Assembly: GCA_002344125.1 (NCBI GenBank)
Contig: DDTQ01000011.1
Coordinates: forward strand, 641,245-705,244
Direction of reading: 5' to 3'
DNA length: 64,000 nucleotides
From: Ignavibacteria bacterium UBA2360
GTDB lineage: Bacteria > Bacteroidota > Ignavibacteria > Tepidaquicellales > OLB5
The notes beneath the pieces are model-generated. The model saw nothing but the letters and a program-made list of their open reading frames with translations. It was not told where the DNA came from and ran no database searches. Position 1 is the stretch's first letter. Each line of letters opens with the position of its first letter. Of this stretch, positions 1 to 8,250 are shown piece by piece. The position numbers and the translations under genes are program-made.

Positions 1-1548
1 GTTAACACCATCGGTAGTTATATCAGCATCATTGAAGATCGCATCGTATCCCGGACCGGCATCGGGGTAAGAAAGTACACCGGCGGGCCTTAAAATAGAA
101 TAACTGCCCGGGTTTCCGCGGTTATTGGAAACTGCAATTGCGGGGTAATATGTAAAAACACTGCCGCCCACAAGATAGATACGGTCAGGATCGTTTTTTG
201 AGACAAGCGTTCTGCAGACGTTTGGTATATATGAATCTCCGTTCATTTCCGGCGGCGGCGGATCTTTGGTATATTTTCTTGAATAGTCTATTATATAGGG
301 ATAATTTTTATCGTTTGTTCTCGCCATTCCCCAGTCACTTATAGGAATATAAATATCACCTGTGGATGAAAATGTCACATCATACACAACGGTCATATCA
401 ATTCCCTCACCGTTGAATCTCCATGTTTTCCCTTTGTTGGTGCTCAAAAACGGACCAGCTCCGCCGCTTGAGTACCAAACATCTCTATTAACCGGATTCT
501 GAAAACTGATAATATTAGATGAATAGATCTTATCCTGCGTTTGGAGTGTATGTTTAGGATTATATTGTTTTTCAAGCAGAAACTCGAGCTGTTCACCCCA
601 GCTATCACCGTCATTCACAGAAATTTTTGCAGGGTAACCCATCATATTACAGAACAGTTCATTTTCATCGTAGTCGTAAAAGCTTATACCAATGATTTCT
701 GTTCCGTAGCCTGAATAGTAACCGAAATTGCCGGTGAGTTCAGTAATTGAAGAAGCATCGTTATTCAATCTGAAAAGTTTACCCGTTGTTACAAAACCGG
801 TTAAGCCGCCGGAGCTGTTAAGTTTCAGCAGTATCTGGTAAGCTCCGTCTATTTGCCCCGGGAAAATTTTTTCACTCCATGTATTTCCGTTATCTCTTGT
901 TATCCAGAGTCCCTCATCTGTTCCCACCCATATCTCATCCGGGAATTTCGGGTGAATCTGTATGCTTACGGTGTTTCCGTTTAATACAGAATTATGGTTG
1001 ATCTCTCTCCAGCTATTTCCGTTATCATCGCTTACGTAAATTTCGGGGTGACCCGAAGAGTTTTTAAGTGTTCCGGTAATTATTCTGTTAGGAACTGAAG
1101 GATGATACCGGGCGCTGGGTCCGCCAAGTTTAACCCTGAACAGATTTCCGCCATAGTTAACCCCCGGGAAGCCGGTTTCCTGTCCTAATATTTTCACCCA
1201 GCTCACACCGCCGTCAACAGATTTCCACAAACCTCTGCCCGGATCATCGGCAAGGTAATCCATTCCGCAGGCGGCAATTATCTCATCAGGGTTAAGAGGG
1301 TTAATATCAATTGCCTGTACCATCAGCGCGGCAGGTGTTTGCGCGTATTCACTTATAAATATCCAGTCGCTGTTGCCGGTTTTTTTATAGACTCCCCCAA
1401 CATCAGTGCGAGCGTAAATTGTGTTCCCGTCAGGGGTGGGTACCTGCGCAAGAACGAAGCCGCCTGCTTCGAAATCAATTCTCTCAAAATTCTGTGAATG
1501 TGAAGTAAAGGATATCAATAGTAAAAACACCGGCAGTAATATCAGCAT
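1..1548 (-). CDS. GH74-like / BNR-repeat secreted protein, 3' end cut by window
   Basis: The frame is open for 516 codons from an ATG at 1548 to base 1, so the C-terminus lies outside the window. It starts with a hydrophobic signal peptide (MLILLPVFLLLISFTSHSQ), followed by YARTDVGGVYK. That phrase is typical of the first propeller of GH74 xyloglucanases and related sortilin/BNR proteins. Further on, repeats such as GLWKSVDGGVSWVKI fit stacked beta-propeller blades. In this lineage such proteins often end in a T9SS tail, which cannot be seen here. Glycosidase activity is not established; it may be a non-enzymatic propeller. It is transcribed divergently from gpmA. Confidence 0.7.
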   Translation of the reverse strand, partial: MLILLPVFLLLISFTSHSQNFERIDFEAGGFVLAQVPTPDGNTIYARTDVGGVYKKTGNSDWIFISEYAQTPAALMVQAIDINPLNPDEIIAACGMDYLADDPGRGLWKSVDGGVSWVKILGQETGFPGVNYGGNLFRVKLGGPSARYHPSVPNRIITGTLKNSSGHPEIYVSDDNGNSWREINHNSVLNGNTVSIQIHPKFPDEIWVGTDEGLWITRDNGNTWSEKIFPGQIDGAYQILLKLNSSGGLTGFVTTGKLFRLNNDASSITELTGNFGYYSGYGTEIIGISFYDYDENELFCNMMGYPAKISVNDGDSWGEQLEFLLEKQYNPKHTLQTQDKIYSSNIISFQNPVNRDVWYSSGGAGPFLSTNKGKTWRFNGEGIDMTVVYDVTFSSTGDIYIPISDWGMARTNDKNYPYIIDYSRKYTKDPPPPEMNGDSYIPNVCRTLVSKNDPDRIYLVGGSVFTYYPAIAVSNNRGNPGSYSILRPAGVLSYPDAGPGYDAIFNDADITTDGVN

Positions 1549-1630
1549 ATTCAGAAATTTATATTATTATAAAATAACTAAAACCAATTTTAAAAAAAAT
1601 TTAATTAGCGGGATAAATTTAATGATAATT

Positions 1631-1647
1631 TAGGGTATTTAACCCTA
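1631..1647. promoter_or_regulatory. inverted repeat in the divergent gap before gpmA
   Basis: TAGGGT (1631-1636) and ACCCTA (1642-1647) form a 6-bp inverted repeat with a 5-base spacer between two divergent genes. A TATTTTTG at 1676-1683 fits a Bacteroidota -7 element (TAnnTTTG) for gpmA, but no good -33 TTTG is placed above it. Operator function is only a possibility. Confidence 0.25.
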
Positions 1648-1708
1648 TTTTTCTAACTCTTATATTGAACTTTATTATTTTTGAAAAATTAAACAAATAC
1701 AGGAAATT

Positions 1709-2314
1709 ATGCCCAATTTAGTACTTATCAGACACGGACAATCACAATGGAACCTTGAAAACCGTTTTACAGGCTGGATAGATATCCCCTTATCACCAAA
1801 AGGCGAAGAAGAAGCAACAGCGGCGGGAGAAAAATTAAAAGGAATGGCTTTTGATAAAGCATTTTCATCGGTGCTGCAAAGAGCTACCAAAACATACGAA
1901 ATAGCGGCTCAGAAAGCCGGTTTTACACACCTGGTTTGCGAACGGGATGAAGCGCTTAATGAAAGAATGTACGGCGACCTGCAGGGACTTAATAAGGACG
2001 AGTGCCGCAAGAAATTCGGTGATGAACAGGTACATATATGGCGCAGAAGCTTTGACGTTCCCCCGCCGGGCGGTGAGAGCCTGAAAAATACCGCTGAGAG
2101 AGTGCTGCCCTATTATTACAAAAAGATCGAGCCAATGCTCCGCGATGGGAAAAACATTTTGATTGTTGCTCATGGAAACAGTTTAAGGGCACTGATCATG
2201 CATCTAGAAAAATTATCGGGTGAGCAGATATTGAAAGTGGAAATCCCTACAGGTGTACCAATTATGTATGAACTAGATAATAACTTGAATATAGTTTCAA
2301 AGAAGGAATTATAG
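1709..2314 (+). CDS. gpmA: 2,3-bisphosphoglycerate-dependent phosphoglycerate mutase
   Basis: Interconverts 3- and 2-phosphoglycerate in cytosolic glycolysis and gluconeogenesis. The phosphohistidine motif LIRHGQSQWN is at residues 6-15 (His9), followed by RFTGWIDIPLSPKG (19-32), ERMYGDLQGLNK (85-96, acid Glu85) and the second catalytic histidine in AHGNSLRAL (His155). At 201 residues it is the short dPGM form, lacking the C-terminal tail of the roughly 250-residue E. coli enzyme. AGGAAATT sits just before the ATG. It is a single gene with repeats downstream. Confidence 0.95.
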   Translation: MPNLVLIRHGQSQWNLENRFTGWIDIPLSPKGEEEATAAGEKLKGMAFDKAFSSVLQRATKTYEIAAQKAGFTHLVCERDEALNERMYGDLQGLNKDECRKKFGDEQVHIWRRSFDVPPPGGESLKNTAERVLPYYYKKIEPMLRDGKNILIVAHGNSLRALIMHLEKLSGEQILKVEIPTGVPIMYELDNNLNIVSKKEL

Positions 2315-2381
2315 TTTGGTTGATCAGTTAATAGTTTAAGTGGATGAATAGTTTGTATATATTATAGAACTTAGTAAATTA

Positions 2382-2482
2382 GTATTTGAGACGCCCCGGC
2401 GGGGCGTCTGTACAGGAAAAAAGAGTAAAACAGTACAGATGTGCCGCCCCGACTGGTGGGACAGTTGGCACGCCTCAAATAC
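2382..2482. repeat. composite nested palindromic element
   Basis: Outer arms GTATTTGAG (2382-2390) and CTCAAATAC (2474-2482) enclose the perfect hairpin GACGCCCC-GGC-GGGGCGTC (2390-2408) and a second pair TCTGTAC / GTACAGA. It lies between gpmA and the HD gene. The inner hairpin belongs to the same shape class as the GACGTGCC palindromes near 7.3 and 62.4 kb. No T-tract follows, so it is not a standard terminator. Confidence 0.65.
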
Positions 2483-2549
2483 AAAAAACAATAAATTTCT
2501 TTGCCCCCACTGGTAAACCGGTCTTTGCGGTCTTAACGGTTTGAATATT

Positions 2550-3104
2550 ATGACAGAATACGATAAAGCAATAGAAATAGTTCACGAGTTTGTGAAGAAC
2601 GAAAATCTGCGCAAGCATATGTATGCCGTGGCTGAGGTCATGCGGCAGTACGCCCGGAAGTTTGGTGAAGATGAGGACAAGTGGGCAGCAGTGGGCCTGC
2701 TGCACGATTTTGACTGGGAGATCCATCCCACTGCAGAAGAGCACCCAATTAAAGGCAGCGCTATTTTGAAAGAGCGCGGTTACAGCGATGAAATTGTGCG
2801 CGCAATACTTTCACATGCGGATTATACCGGGTTTGAAAGAATTTCGCTGATGGAAAAGACGCTCTTTGCAGTTGATGAGCTTTCAGGATTTATTGTAGCG
2901 TGCGCGCTTGTGCAGCCAACAAAAAAGCTGGCTGACGTGAAGACGGAATCAGTTATAAAAAAAATGAAGAAGAAAGAATTCGCGCGCAACGTGAACCGTG
3001 ATGATATCTCGGGCGGCGCAGCGGGACTCGGTGTGCCGCTTGAAGAACACATTGAATTTACAAAGAATGCAATTGTTGGTATTGCTGATAAGATGGGAAT
3101 GTAG
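2550..3104 (+). CDS. HD-domain (HDIG-type) phosphohydrolase-like protein
   Basis: A 184-residue cytosolic protein with the HD signature: His27, the HD pair in GLLHDFDWEIHPTAEEHP, and a later SHADYTG motif for metal binding. HD proteins of this size are metal-dependent phosphohydrolases of nucleotides or unidentified substrates; the substrate is not predictable here. I chose the ATG at 2550 over a TTG three codons upstream because it is a standard start and no ribosome-binding site favours the TTG. It is probably transcribed alone, with repeats on both sides. Confidence 0.75.
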   Translation: MTEYDKAIEIVHEFVKNENLRKHMYAVAEVMRQYARKFGEDEDKWAAVGLLHDFDWEIHPTAEEHPIKGSAILKERGYSDEIVRAILSHADYTGFERISLMEKTLFAVDELSGFIVACALVQPTKKLADVKTESVIKKMKKKEFARNVNRDDISGGAAGLGVPLEEHIEFTKNAIVGIADKMGM

Positions 3105-3183
3105 GGGATTGCGGATTTAGGATTGTTGATTTCGGATTGAGTTGCAGGTTTCAGGTTGCAAGTTATCCCGCAAGCGGGTTTTC

Positions 3184-3226
3184 AATCAGTTTTTCAAACT
3201 GATTTCAACAGGTTACAGTATACTGT
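3184..3226. repeat. hairpin plus 12-bp palindrome before the fRMsr gene
   Basis: AATCAGTTT-TTC-AAACTGATT (3184-3204) is a perfect 9-bp stem. ACAGTATACTGT (3215-3226) is a perfect palindrome. Both lie in the 137-base gap just upstream of the TTG start at 3242. They could be a transcription stop for the HD gene or an operator; there is no T-tract. Confidence 0.4.
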
Positions 3227-3241
3227 TCAGAGATAAATCAT

Positions 3242-3721
3242 TTGTCAACAGAAATCAAAATATCAGAAAATCTCACCAAGGCAGAGCGGTATGAAGAGCT
3301 GCTTCCGCAGATAAAAGCACTGATTGCTGAAGAAAGTGATGTTGTTGCGAATCTTGCCAATATATGCGCGGTGTTAAAGTATAATATGCCGGGATTCTTC
3401 TGGGTGGGGTTTTATTTGCTTAAGGGCGGTGAGTTGGTTTTAGGTCCGTTCCAGGGACCCGTTGCATGCACGCGGATACAAATAGGTAAAGGTGTTTGCG
3501 GAGCAGCCGCCCAGCGGCGTGAGACAATAATAGTGCCTGATGTTGAAAAATTTCCCGGGCATATTGCCTGCAGCAGTTTATCCAAGAGCGAAATTGTGAT
3601 TCCCCTGTTTAACGGAAGTGAAGTTGCGGGTGTGCTTGATGTTGATTCTGATGAGCTTAGTATGTTTGATGAGATTGATCAGAGGTATCTGGAAGAGTTG
3701 TGTAAATTCATTTCACCCTGA
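3242..3721 (+). CDS. msrC: free methionine-(R)-sulfoxide reductase (GAF-domain fRMsr)
   Basis: Reduces free methionine-R-sulfoxide in the cytosol. The 159 residues form one GAF domain with the family signatures FWVGFYLL (53-60), LVLGPFQGPVACTRI (65-79), GKGVCG (82-87) and FPGHIAC (104-110). The three redox cysteines of characterised fRMsr enzymes correspond to Cys76, Cys86 and Cys110, all present. The start is a TTG at 3242; no ATG fits better. The last codons and the TGA stop come from a 58-bp intergenic tandem repeat, so the native C-terminus may have been replaced by repeat sequence. Confidence 0.9.
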   Translation: MSTEIKISENLTKAERYEELLPQIKALIAEESDVVANLANICAVLKYNMPGFFWVGFYLLKGGELVLGPFQGPVACTRIQIGKGVCGAAAQRRETIIVPDVEKFPGHIACSSLSKSEIVIPLFNGSEVAGVLDVDSDELSMFDEIDQRYLEELCKFISP

Positions 3722-3853
3722 GCCTATCGAAGGGTCATCTCTCGAGAAGCCCGAGATGAGGGAATTCATCTCACTCTGAGCCTGTCGAAGGGTTATCTCT
3801 CGACAAGCTCGAGATGAGGGAATTCATCTCACCCTGAGCATGTCGAAGGGTGT
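3709..3853. repeat. 58-bp tandem repeat, about 2.5 copies
   Basis: Units at 3709-3766 and 3767-3824 plus a partial third at 3825-3853. Each unit holds a CCTGAGCCTGTCGAAGGG-type block and a second block of the form CTCGACAAGCTCGAGATGAG, so each carries internal palindromes. The first copy overlaps the last codons and the stop of the fRMsr gene. The GAGCCTGTCGAAGG phrase is known as a dispersed element in many bacterial genomes. Confidence 0.85.
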
Positions 3854-3886
3854 AACAAAGTTTTAAATGTTCACATATCCTCAATA

Positions 3887-6418
3887 TTGAATTTGAAATT
3901 TATACCAATAATATTGATTTTATTTACCTTACAATTGTACTCACAGCAAACGGGTGATTCGCTCCTTTATGTCCCTATAAATGATTCATTAAAGAATACA
4001 ATTGATTCCGCCCGCGCGGGCGATATTGACGCAATCATAGAATATTCTGCGAGTGATTCCGCAATATTCGATGTATCAGGTGATAAGCTTATGCTTTACG
4101 GAGATGCTGAGTTAAAGCACAAGGAGTATGACCTGAAGGCTGCGAGAATTACGCTTTACCGGGAGAGCTCAATAATGGAAGCACACGGGATTCCGGATAC
4201 CAGCAAACCGGGAAAATTTATTGGTACGCCAATTTTTATGGAAGGCTCCAAAAGGTACGATGCAGCAAAGCTGCGCTACAATTTTTCAACCCGCAAGGGT
4301 GTTATTGATATGGGTTCAACTGAACTTGAAGGCGGGTACTATCTCGGCGAGAAGATAAAAAAAGTTGATGAGGACATATTCTTTATACAAAACGGCAGAT
4401 ATACTACCTGCGATAAAGCTGAGCCTGATTATTACTTCGGCAGCCCGAAATTAAAAATTATTCAGGGTGATAGAGTAATTGCAGAGCCGGTTTATCTCTA
4501 CATTGATGATGTGCCTATCTTCGCGCTGCCATTTGGTATATTTCCGAATCATTCAGGCCGCTCAAGCGGCATAATCCCCCCGGCGTACGGCGAGGATCCC
4601 ACTTACGGCAGGTATCTTTCGCATTTAGGGTACTTCTGGGCTATCAATGATTATTATGATATTGCATTACAGGGAAATTATTACACCAAGGGCAGAATTG
4701 ATCTTAGCTCCCGCTTCCGCTATGTATTGCGGTATAAACTTTCCGGCAGTGTTGATATAGGCGGCTCAAGAATTCGCCTGGGCGAAGATACCGATAACGA
4801 TAAAGTGTTCAGTGATGAATGGAGAATTGGTGTTTACCACAATCAGACTATTGACCCCACAACAACACTTAACGCCAATGTGAATTTTTTGAGCAGTAAA
4901 AATTATTACAATACTTCAACAAACAATCTTGATGACCTGTTAAGACAGAATGCGCTTTCAAATGTAACGTTAAGCAAATATTGGGAAGGTACTCCTAATT
5001 CGTTAACATTGAATTATTCCCGCGATCAGAATCTTTCCACCGGAGAAATTCTGCAGACAATTCCGCTGGTTACATTCAACCGCAGCCAGACATTTCCGTT
5101 CCGCGGCAAAAATACTTCGCTGCTTGACCCCAGCTGGTATGAGCAGATATCATATTCATACAATTCGCAGTTCAAATATATTGATGAAAAGCGGCTGGTA
5201 AATTCCGCAGTAATAGATGGGAATTTTAACCGTAATACCCGCGGGGGGCTCAGGCAGTTTGTAAGTATAAATGCCCCGGTTAAAGTTTCTGAATTCAGCT
5301 TTACGCCTTTTTTTAACTATAACGAAATATGGTATAATAAATCCGTTGAAAAAATATTCAACCCGGCAGATAGTACCGTAATAACCAATAATGTTGATGG
5401 TTTTAAGGCATTCAGGTATTTTAACACCGGTGTTTCACTGAATACAAGGTTAATTGGTTTATTCAACACCAGAATTTTCGGCATACGGGGTTTCAGGCAT
5501 ACAGTTACGCCTGCAATAACATACAGCTACACCCCGGATTTCAGCAAGCCGCAGTGGAACGCGTATAGATCCTATACCAATCAGTTCGGGCAGGAAGTAG
5601 AGTATTCAATTTATGAGAGAGAGGTTTTCGGCGGCGCGCCAAGCGGCGAGCAGCAGGCATTGAGTTTTTCTGTGGGTAATGTATTTGAAATGAAAGTAAA
5701 AGATACCGATTCCACTGACTCCAAATTTCAGCTTTTGAATCTTACAGCCGGTATAAATTACAATTTTGCGGCAGATAGCCTTCGCTTTAGTGAGCTTGGC
5801 ATAAGCTACAGAACGCAGGTGGGCAGCTTTTTGAATATCGGCGGCAGTGCTTCTTTTAACCTGTATAAGTATGTTGAAGGTGTTGGCAGGGTAAATCGAT
5901 TCTTGTGGAATGAGGACAAAAAACTGGCGCAGCTGACGAACTTTAATATATCGCTTTCAACTACGCTTGCAGGCGGTGAAATTGTGGATGATGTTGACAG
6001 CACCGATGAAGAACGTGAACTCCATGAAAGCAGCACCTATGAAAGCGAATACGTTGGTATATATGGCGATAGACCGGTAGATTTTTCCATACCATGGTCA
6101 GTTACACTTGGGTATAACTATAGTATTTCAAAACCGATACCAAGCGTTATTTCAAAGTTTTCGAATATATCCGCAAACCTGAATTTTAACTTAACCCGCA
6201 ACTGGAAATTTACATTTACAACCGGGTATGATATTTTTCTTCAGCAATTTTCAACTCCGTATGTAACAATATACCGTGACCTTCATTGCTGGGAAATGAG
6301 CTTTAACTGGGTACCGACGGGAATTTACCGGGGATTCAAATTTGAATTAAGGATAAAAGCTCCGCAGCTGCAGGATATTAAAGTAACAAAGCAGACGAAT
6401 TACAGGGGAGTGTTTTAA
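3887..6418 (+). CDS. LptD-like outer-membrane LPS assembly protein
   Basis: An 843-residue protein with a signal peptide (residues 1-20, ending near YSQQ). An OstA/LptD N-terminal jellyroll-like part covers about 60-240, with SGDKLMLYGDAELKHKEYDL and NGRYTTCDKAEPDYYFGSP. A long beta-barrel-like region of alternating aromatic and polar residues follows to the end. The PIFALPFGIFPNHSGRSSGI segment near residue 210 is typical of LptD. The predicted role is insertion of lipopolysaccharide into the outer membrane. FCB members carry several LptD-like paralogues, so a different cargo is possible. The start is TTG (3887). dapF follows after 43 bases. Confidence 0.85.
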   Translation: MNLKFIPIILILFTLQLYSQQTGDSLLYVPINDSLKNTIDSARAGDIDAIIEYSASDSAIFDVSGDKLMLYGDAELKHKEYDLKAARITLYRESSIMEAHGIPDTSKPGKFIGTPIFMEGSKRYDAAKLRYNFSTRKGVIDMGSTELEGGYYLGEKIKKVDEDIFFIQNGRYTTCDKAEPDYYFGSPKLKIIQGDRVIAEPVYLYIDDVPIFALPFGIFPNHSGRSSGIIPPAYGEDPTYGRYLSHLGYFWAINDYYDIALQGNYYTKGRIDLSSRFRYVLRYKLSGSVDIGGSRIRLGEDTDNDKVFSDEWRIGVYHNQTIDPTTTLNANVNFLSSKNYYNTSTNNLDDLLRQNALSNVTLSKYWEGTPNSLTLNYSRDQNLSTGEILQTIPLVTFNRSQTFPFRGKNTSLLDPSWYEQISYSYNSQFKYIDEKRLVNSAVIDGNFNRNTRGGLRQFVSINAPVKVSEFSFTPFFNYNEIWYNKSVEKIFNPADSTVITNNVDGFKAFRYFNTGVSLNTRLIGLFNTRIFGIRGFRHTVTPAITYSYTPDFSKPQWNAYRSYTNQFGQEVEYSIYEREVFGGAPSGEQQALSFSVGNVFEMKVKDTDSTDSKFQLLNLTAGINYNFAADSLRFSELGISYRTQVGSFLNIGGSASFNLYKYVEGVGRVNRFLWNEDKKLAQLTNFNISLSTTLAGGEIVDDVDSTDEERELHESSTYESEYVGIYGDRPVDFSIPWSVTLGYNYSISKPIPSVISKFSNISANLNFNLTRNWKFTFTTGYDIFLQQFSTPYVTIYRDLHCWEMSFNWVPTGIYRGFKFELRIKAPQLQDIKVTKQTNYRGVF

Positions 6419-6461
6419 CTTAAGTGAAAAGGCAGAAGTAAAAAAGCAAAAATGTGTTAGT

Positions 6462-7304
6462 ATGAAATACGAATTATACAGCGGCGCGGGGAATGATTTT
6501 GTGATGATAGATAATATCACAGAAGGAATTCCATTTGAAAAGCAGCGGGAGCTGACAGTAAAGCTATGCAGTGAAAATTTTCCTCAGATTGATGGGGTAA
6601 TTTTTGCTGATAAGCCACTCAGCGAGAATGCCGCAGTGAGAATGAATTATTATAACCGCGATGGCAGCTTTGGCGCGATGTGCGGCAATGGCGCGCAGTG
6701 CATTGCTATGTTTGCTTACAAAAATGGCATTACGGGCAAACGTAAATTCACACTGGAAGCAGTTGATGATACTTATACAGCTGAAATATTGGATGATGAA
6801 GCAGTGAGAATTGGTTTCCCTGAGCCGAAAGAAATAAAAACTGAGGTAAGAATATCCGATGAAGCGGGTAAACCGCTGAATGTGAGCTATACAAACGTTG
6901 GGTCTGATCATATATTGGTTTTTATTGATGAAGATATAAATAAGCTTTTTCTGAATTGCAGTGATATGGATAAGCTGGATGTTGATAGTATAGGCAGAAT
7001 GCTCAGGTTTCACAAAGATTTTACACCACGGGGCGGGAATGTTAACTTTGCTCAGGTTTTAAGTGACGGCTCGATCAGATTGCGGACTTATGAGCGCGGT
7101 GTTGAGCGCGAAACGCTTGCCTGCGGCACCGGGATAATTTCTACGGGAATTATAGCAATGATGAATACAGGATTTTCATCGCCGGTTAAGATCAAAGTTC
7201 AGAGTGGTGAGGTGCTGCTGGTGAATGGAAGATTAGATAACGGGAAGATTTTGGATCTGTGTTTAACAGGCAGCGCCAGGAAAATTGGTGAGGGAAGTTT
7301 ATGA
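6462..7304 (+). CDS. dapF: diaminopimelate epimerase
   Basis: Converts LL- to meso-diaminopimelate in the cytosol for lysine and peptidoglycan synthesis. Family marks are GAGNDFVMID (8-17), the first catalytic cysteine in MCGNGAQC (Cys74) and the second in ETLACGTG (Cys221), a cofactor-free two-cysteine pair. The length of 280 residues is normal. It starts at an ATG 43 bases after the LptD-like gene and may share its transcript. A palindromic repeat follows the stop. Confidence 0.95.
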   Translation: MKYELYSGAGNDFVMIDNITEGIPFEKQRELTVKLCSENFPQIDGVIFADKPLSENAAVRMNYYNRDGSFGAMCGNGAQCIAMFAYKNGITGKRKFTLEAVDDTYTAEILDDEAVRIGFPEPKEIKTEVRISDEAGKPLNVSYTNVGSDHILVFIDEDINKLFLNCSDMDKLDVDSIGRMLRFHKDFTPRGGNVNFAQVLSDGSIRLRTYERGVERETLACGTGIISTGIIAMMNTGFSSPVKIKVQSGEVLLVNGRLDNGKILDLCLTGSARKIGEGSL

Positions 7305-7322
7305 AGTTTTCTATCCCGTAAA

Positions 7323-7342
7323 GACGTGCCGCTGGCACGTCT
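7323..7342. repeat. GACGTGCC palindrome
   Basis: GACGTGCC-GCT-GGCACGTC, an 8-bp perfect stem with a 3-base loop, just after dapF. The same stem with a different loop occurs near 62437-62457, and a G/C-swapped version lies at 2390-2408. No T-run follows. It is a dispersed intergenic element. Confidence 0.7.
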
Positions 7343-7450
7343 CAACAATTATTATTAAATTTACTCAAGCGCCTGAAGCAGTTTCATAATTTCAAGGATC
7401 AAAATTTTTAGCATATTTACTCAATTTTTCATTTTTAAATCAATATTTAG

Positions 7451-7470
7451 ATGCCCGCCTTCGCGGGCAT
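7451..7470. repeat. ATGCCCGC hairpin repeat
   Basis: ATGCCCGC-CTTC-GCGGGCAT, a perfect 8-bp stem 11 bases before the ATG of the CmcI-like gene. In the transcript it would fold directly upstream of that gene's start and could affect translation. Confidence 0.55.
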
Positions 7471-7481
7471 GACAAACTAAA

Positions 7482-8159
7482 ATGATATTTTTTAAAAAAA
7501 TACTCGCAAGGATCAGCAGGATAATTGATCCACCAAAGAACATTGAAGAAGAGTTTCATGCCAAATATTATTACAGCAAGGTTTGGGCAGAGACCTACTT
7601 CATGGGGAAAAAGGTGTTTAAGTGTCCCAATGACCTGTGGATATACCAGGAATTATTATGGGAAACCAAACCCGATGTAATAATCGAGTGCGGCACATTC
7701 CACGGAGGCAGCACTCTGTATTACGCCAAGCTGTTTGATATGATGGGGCTTGATGGTGAAATTATCACTATTGATGTTGACGCAATGCCCGATATGCCGC
7801 AGCATCCAAGAATTAAGTATCTTATGGGCTCAAGTACTTCAGGTGAAATTATATCACAGGTAAAAGCGCTCATAAAGGATAAAAAACGAGTGATGGTTAT
7901 ACTGGATTCAGATCACTCATGCGATCATGTATATAAAGAGCTTGAATTGTATCATGGGTTTGTAACAGCGGGCCAGTACCTTGTTGTAGAAGATTCAAAC
8001 ATCAACGGTCACCCTGTTTATTCCGGTTTCGGGCAGGGTCCGGGACCCATGGAGGCGATGGAAAAATTCCTGCCGAATCACCCCGAATTTGAAACAGATA
8101 GCTCCAGGGAAAAGTTTTTTATGAGTTTTAACCCAAAGGGTTATTTGAAGAAAAAGTGA
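7482..8159 (+). CDS. CmcI/cephalosporin-hydroxylase-family protein (class I SAM fold)
   Basis: A 225-residue protein matching the CmcI-like family: a Rossmann SAM-binding loop IIECGTFHGGSTLYYAKL near residue 67, then IITIDVDAMPD and VILDSDHSCDHVYKEL. Acidic and histidine residues (DSDHS, VVEDSNING) resemble the metal site. The C-terminus GPGPMEAMEKFL and SFNPKGYL is conserved in the family. Despite the family name, relatives are mostly O-methyltransferases acting on sugars or unidentified metabolites. It stands alone, with a terminator directly after it. Confidence 0.75.
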   Translation: MIFFKKILARISRIIDPPKNIEEEFHAKYYYSKVWAETYFMGKKVFKCPNDLWIYQELLWETKPDVIIECGTFHGGSTLYYAKLFDMMGLDGEIITIDVDAMPDMPQHPRIKYLMGSSTSGEIISQVKALIKDKKRVMVILDSDHSCDHVYKELELYHGFVTAGQYLVVEDSNINGHPVYSGFGQGPGPMEAMEKFLPNHPEFETDSSREKFFMSFNPKGYLKKK

Positions 8160-8179
8160 TCTGCAAATATTGTAAAATA

Positions 8180-8211
8180 AAAACCCCGACTTAATGACGG
8201 GGTTTTGTTTT
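8180..8211. terminator. bidirectional rho-independent terminator
   Basis: AAAACCCCG (ending 8188), a 9-base loop, then CGGGGTTTT (8198-8206) followed by GTTT. It lies between two convergent genes, and both strands end in T-rich tracts, so it can stop transcription from either side. Confidence 0.85.
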
Positions 8212-8250
8212 ATCCTTGGGGGATTTTTTTATGAAATTGATGCTTTAAAA

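Noticed and set aside
1421..1633. 70-codon plus-strand frame over the start of the GH74-like gene
   Set aside because: It is antisense to the clear signal peptide and propeller start of the minus-strand gene.
3709..3853. CRISPR-like array in the repeat downstream of the fRMsr gene
   Set aside because: The units are contiguous tandem repeats with no unique spacers, so it is not a CRISPR array.
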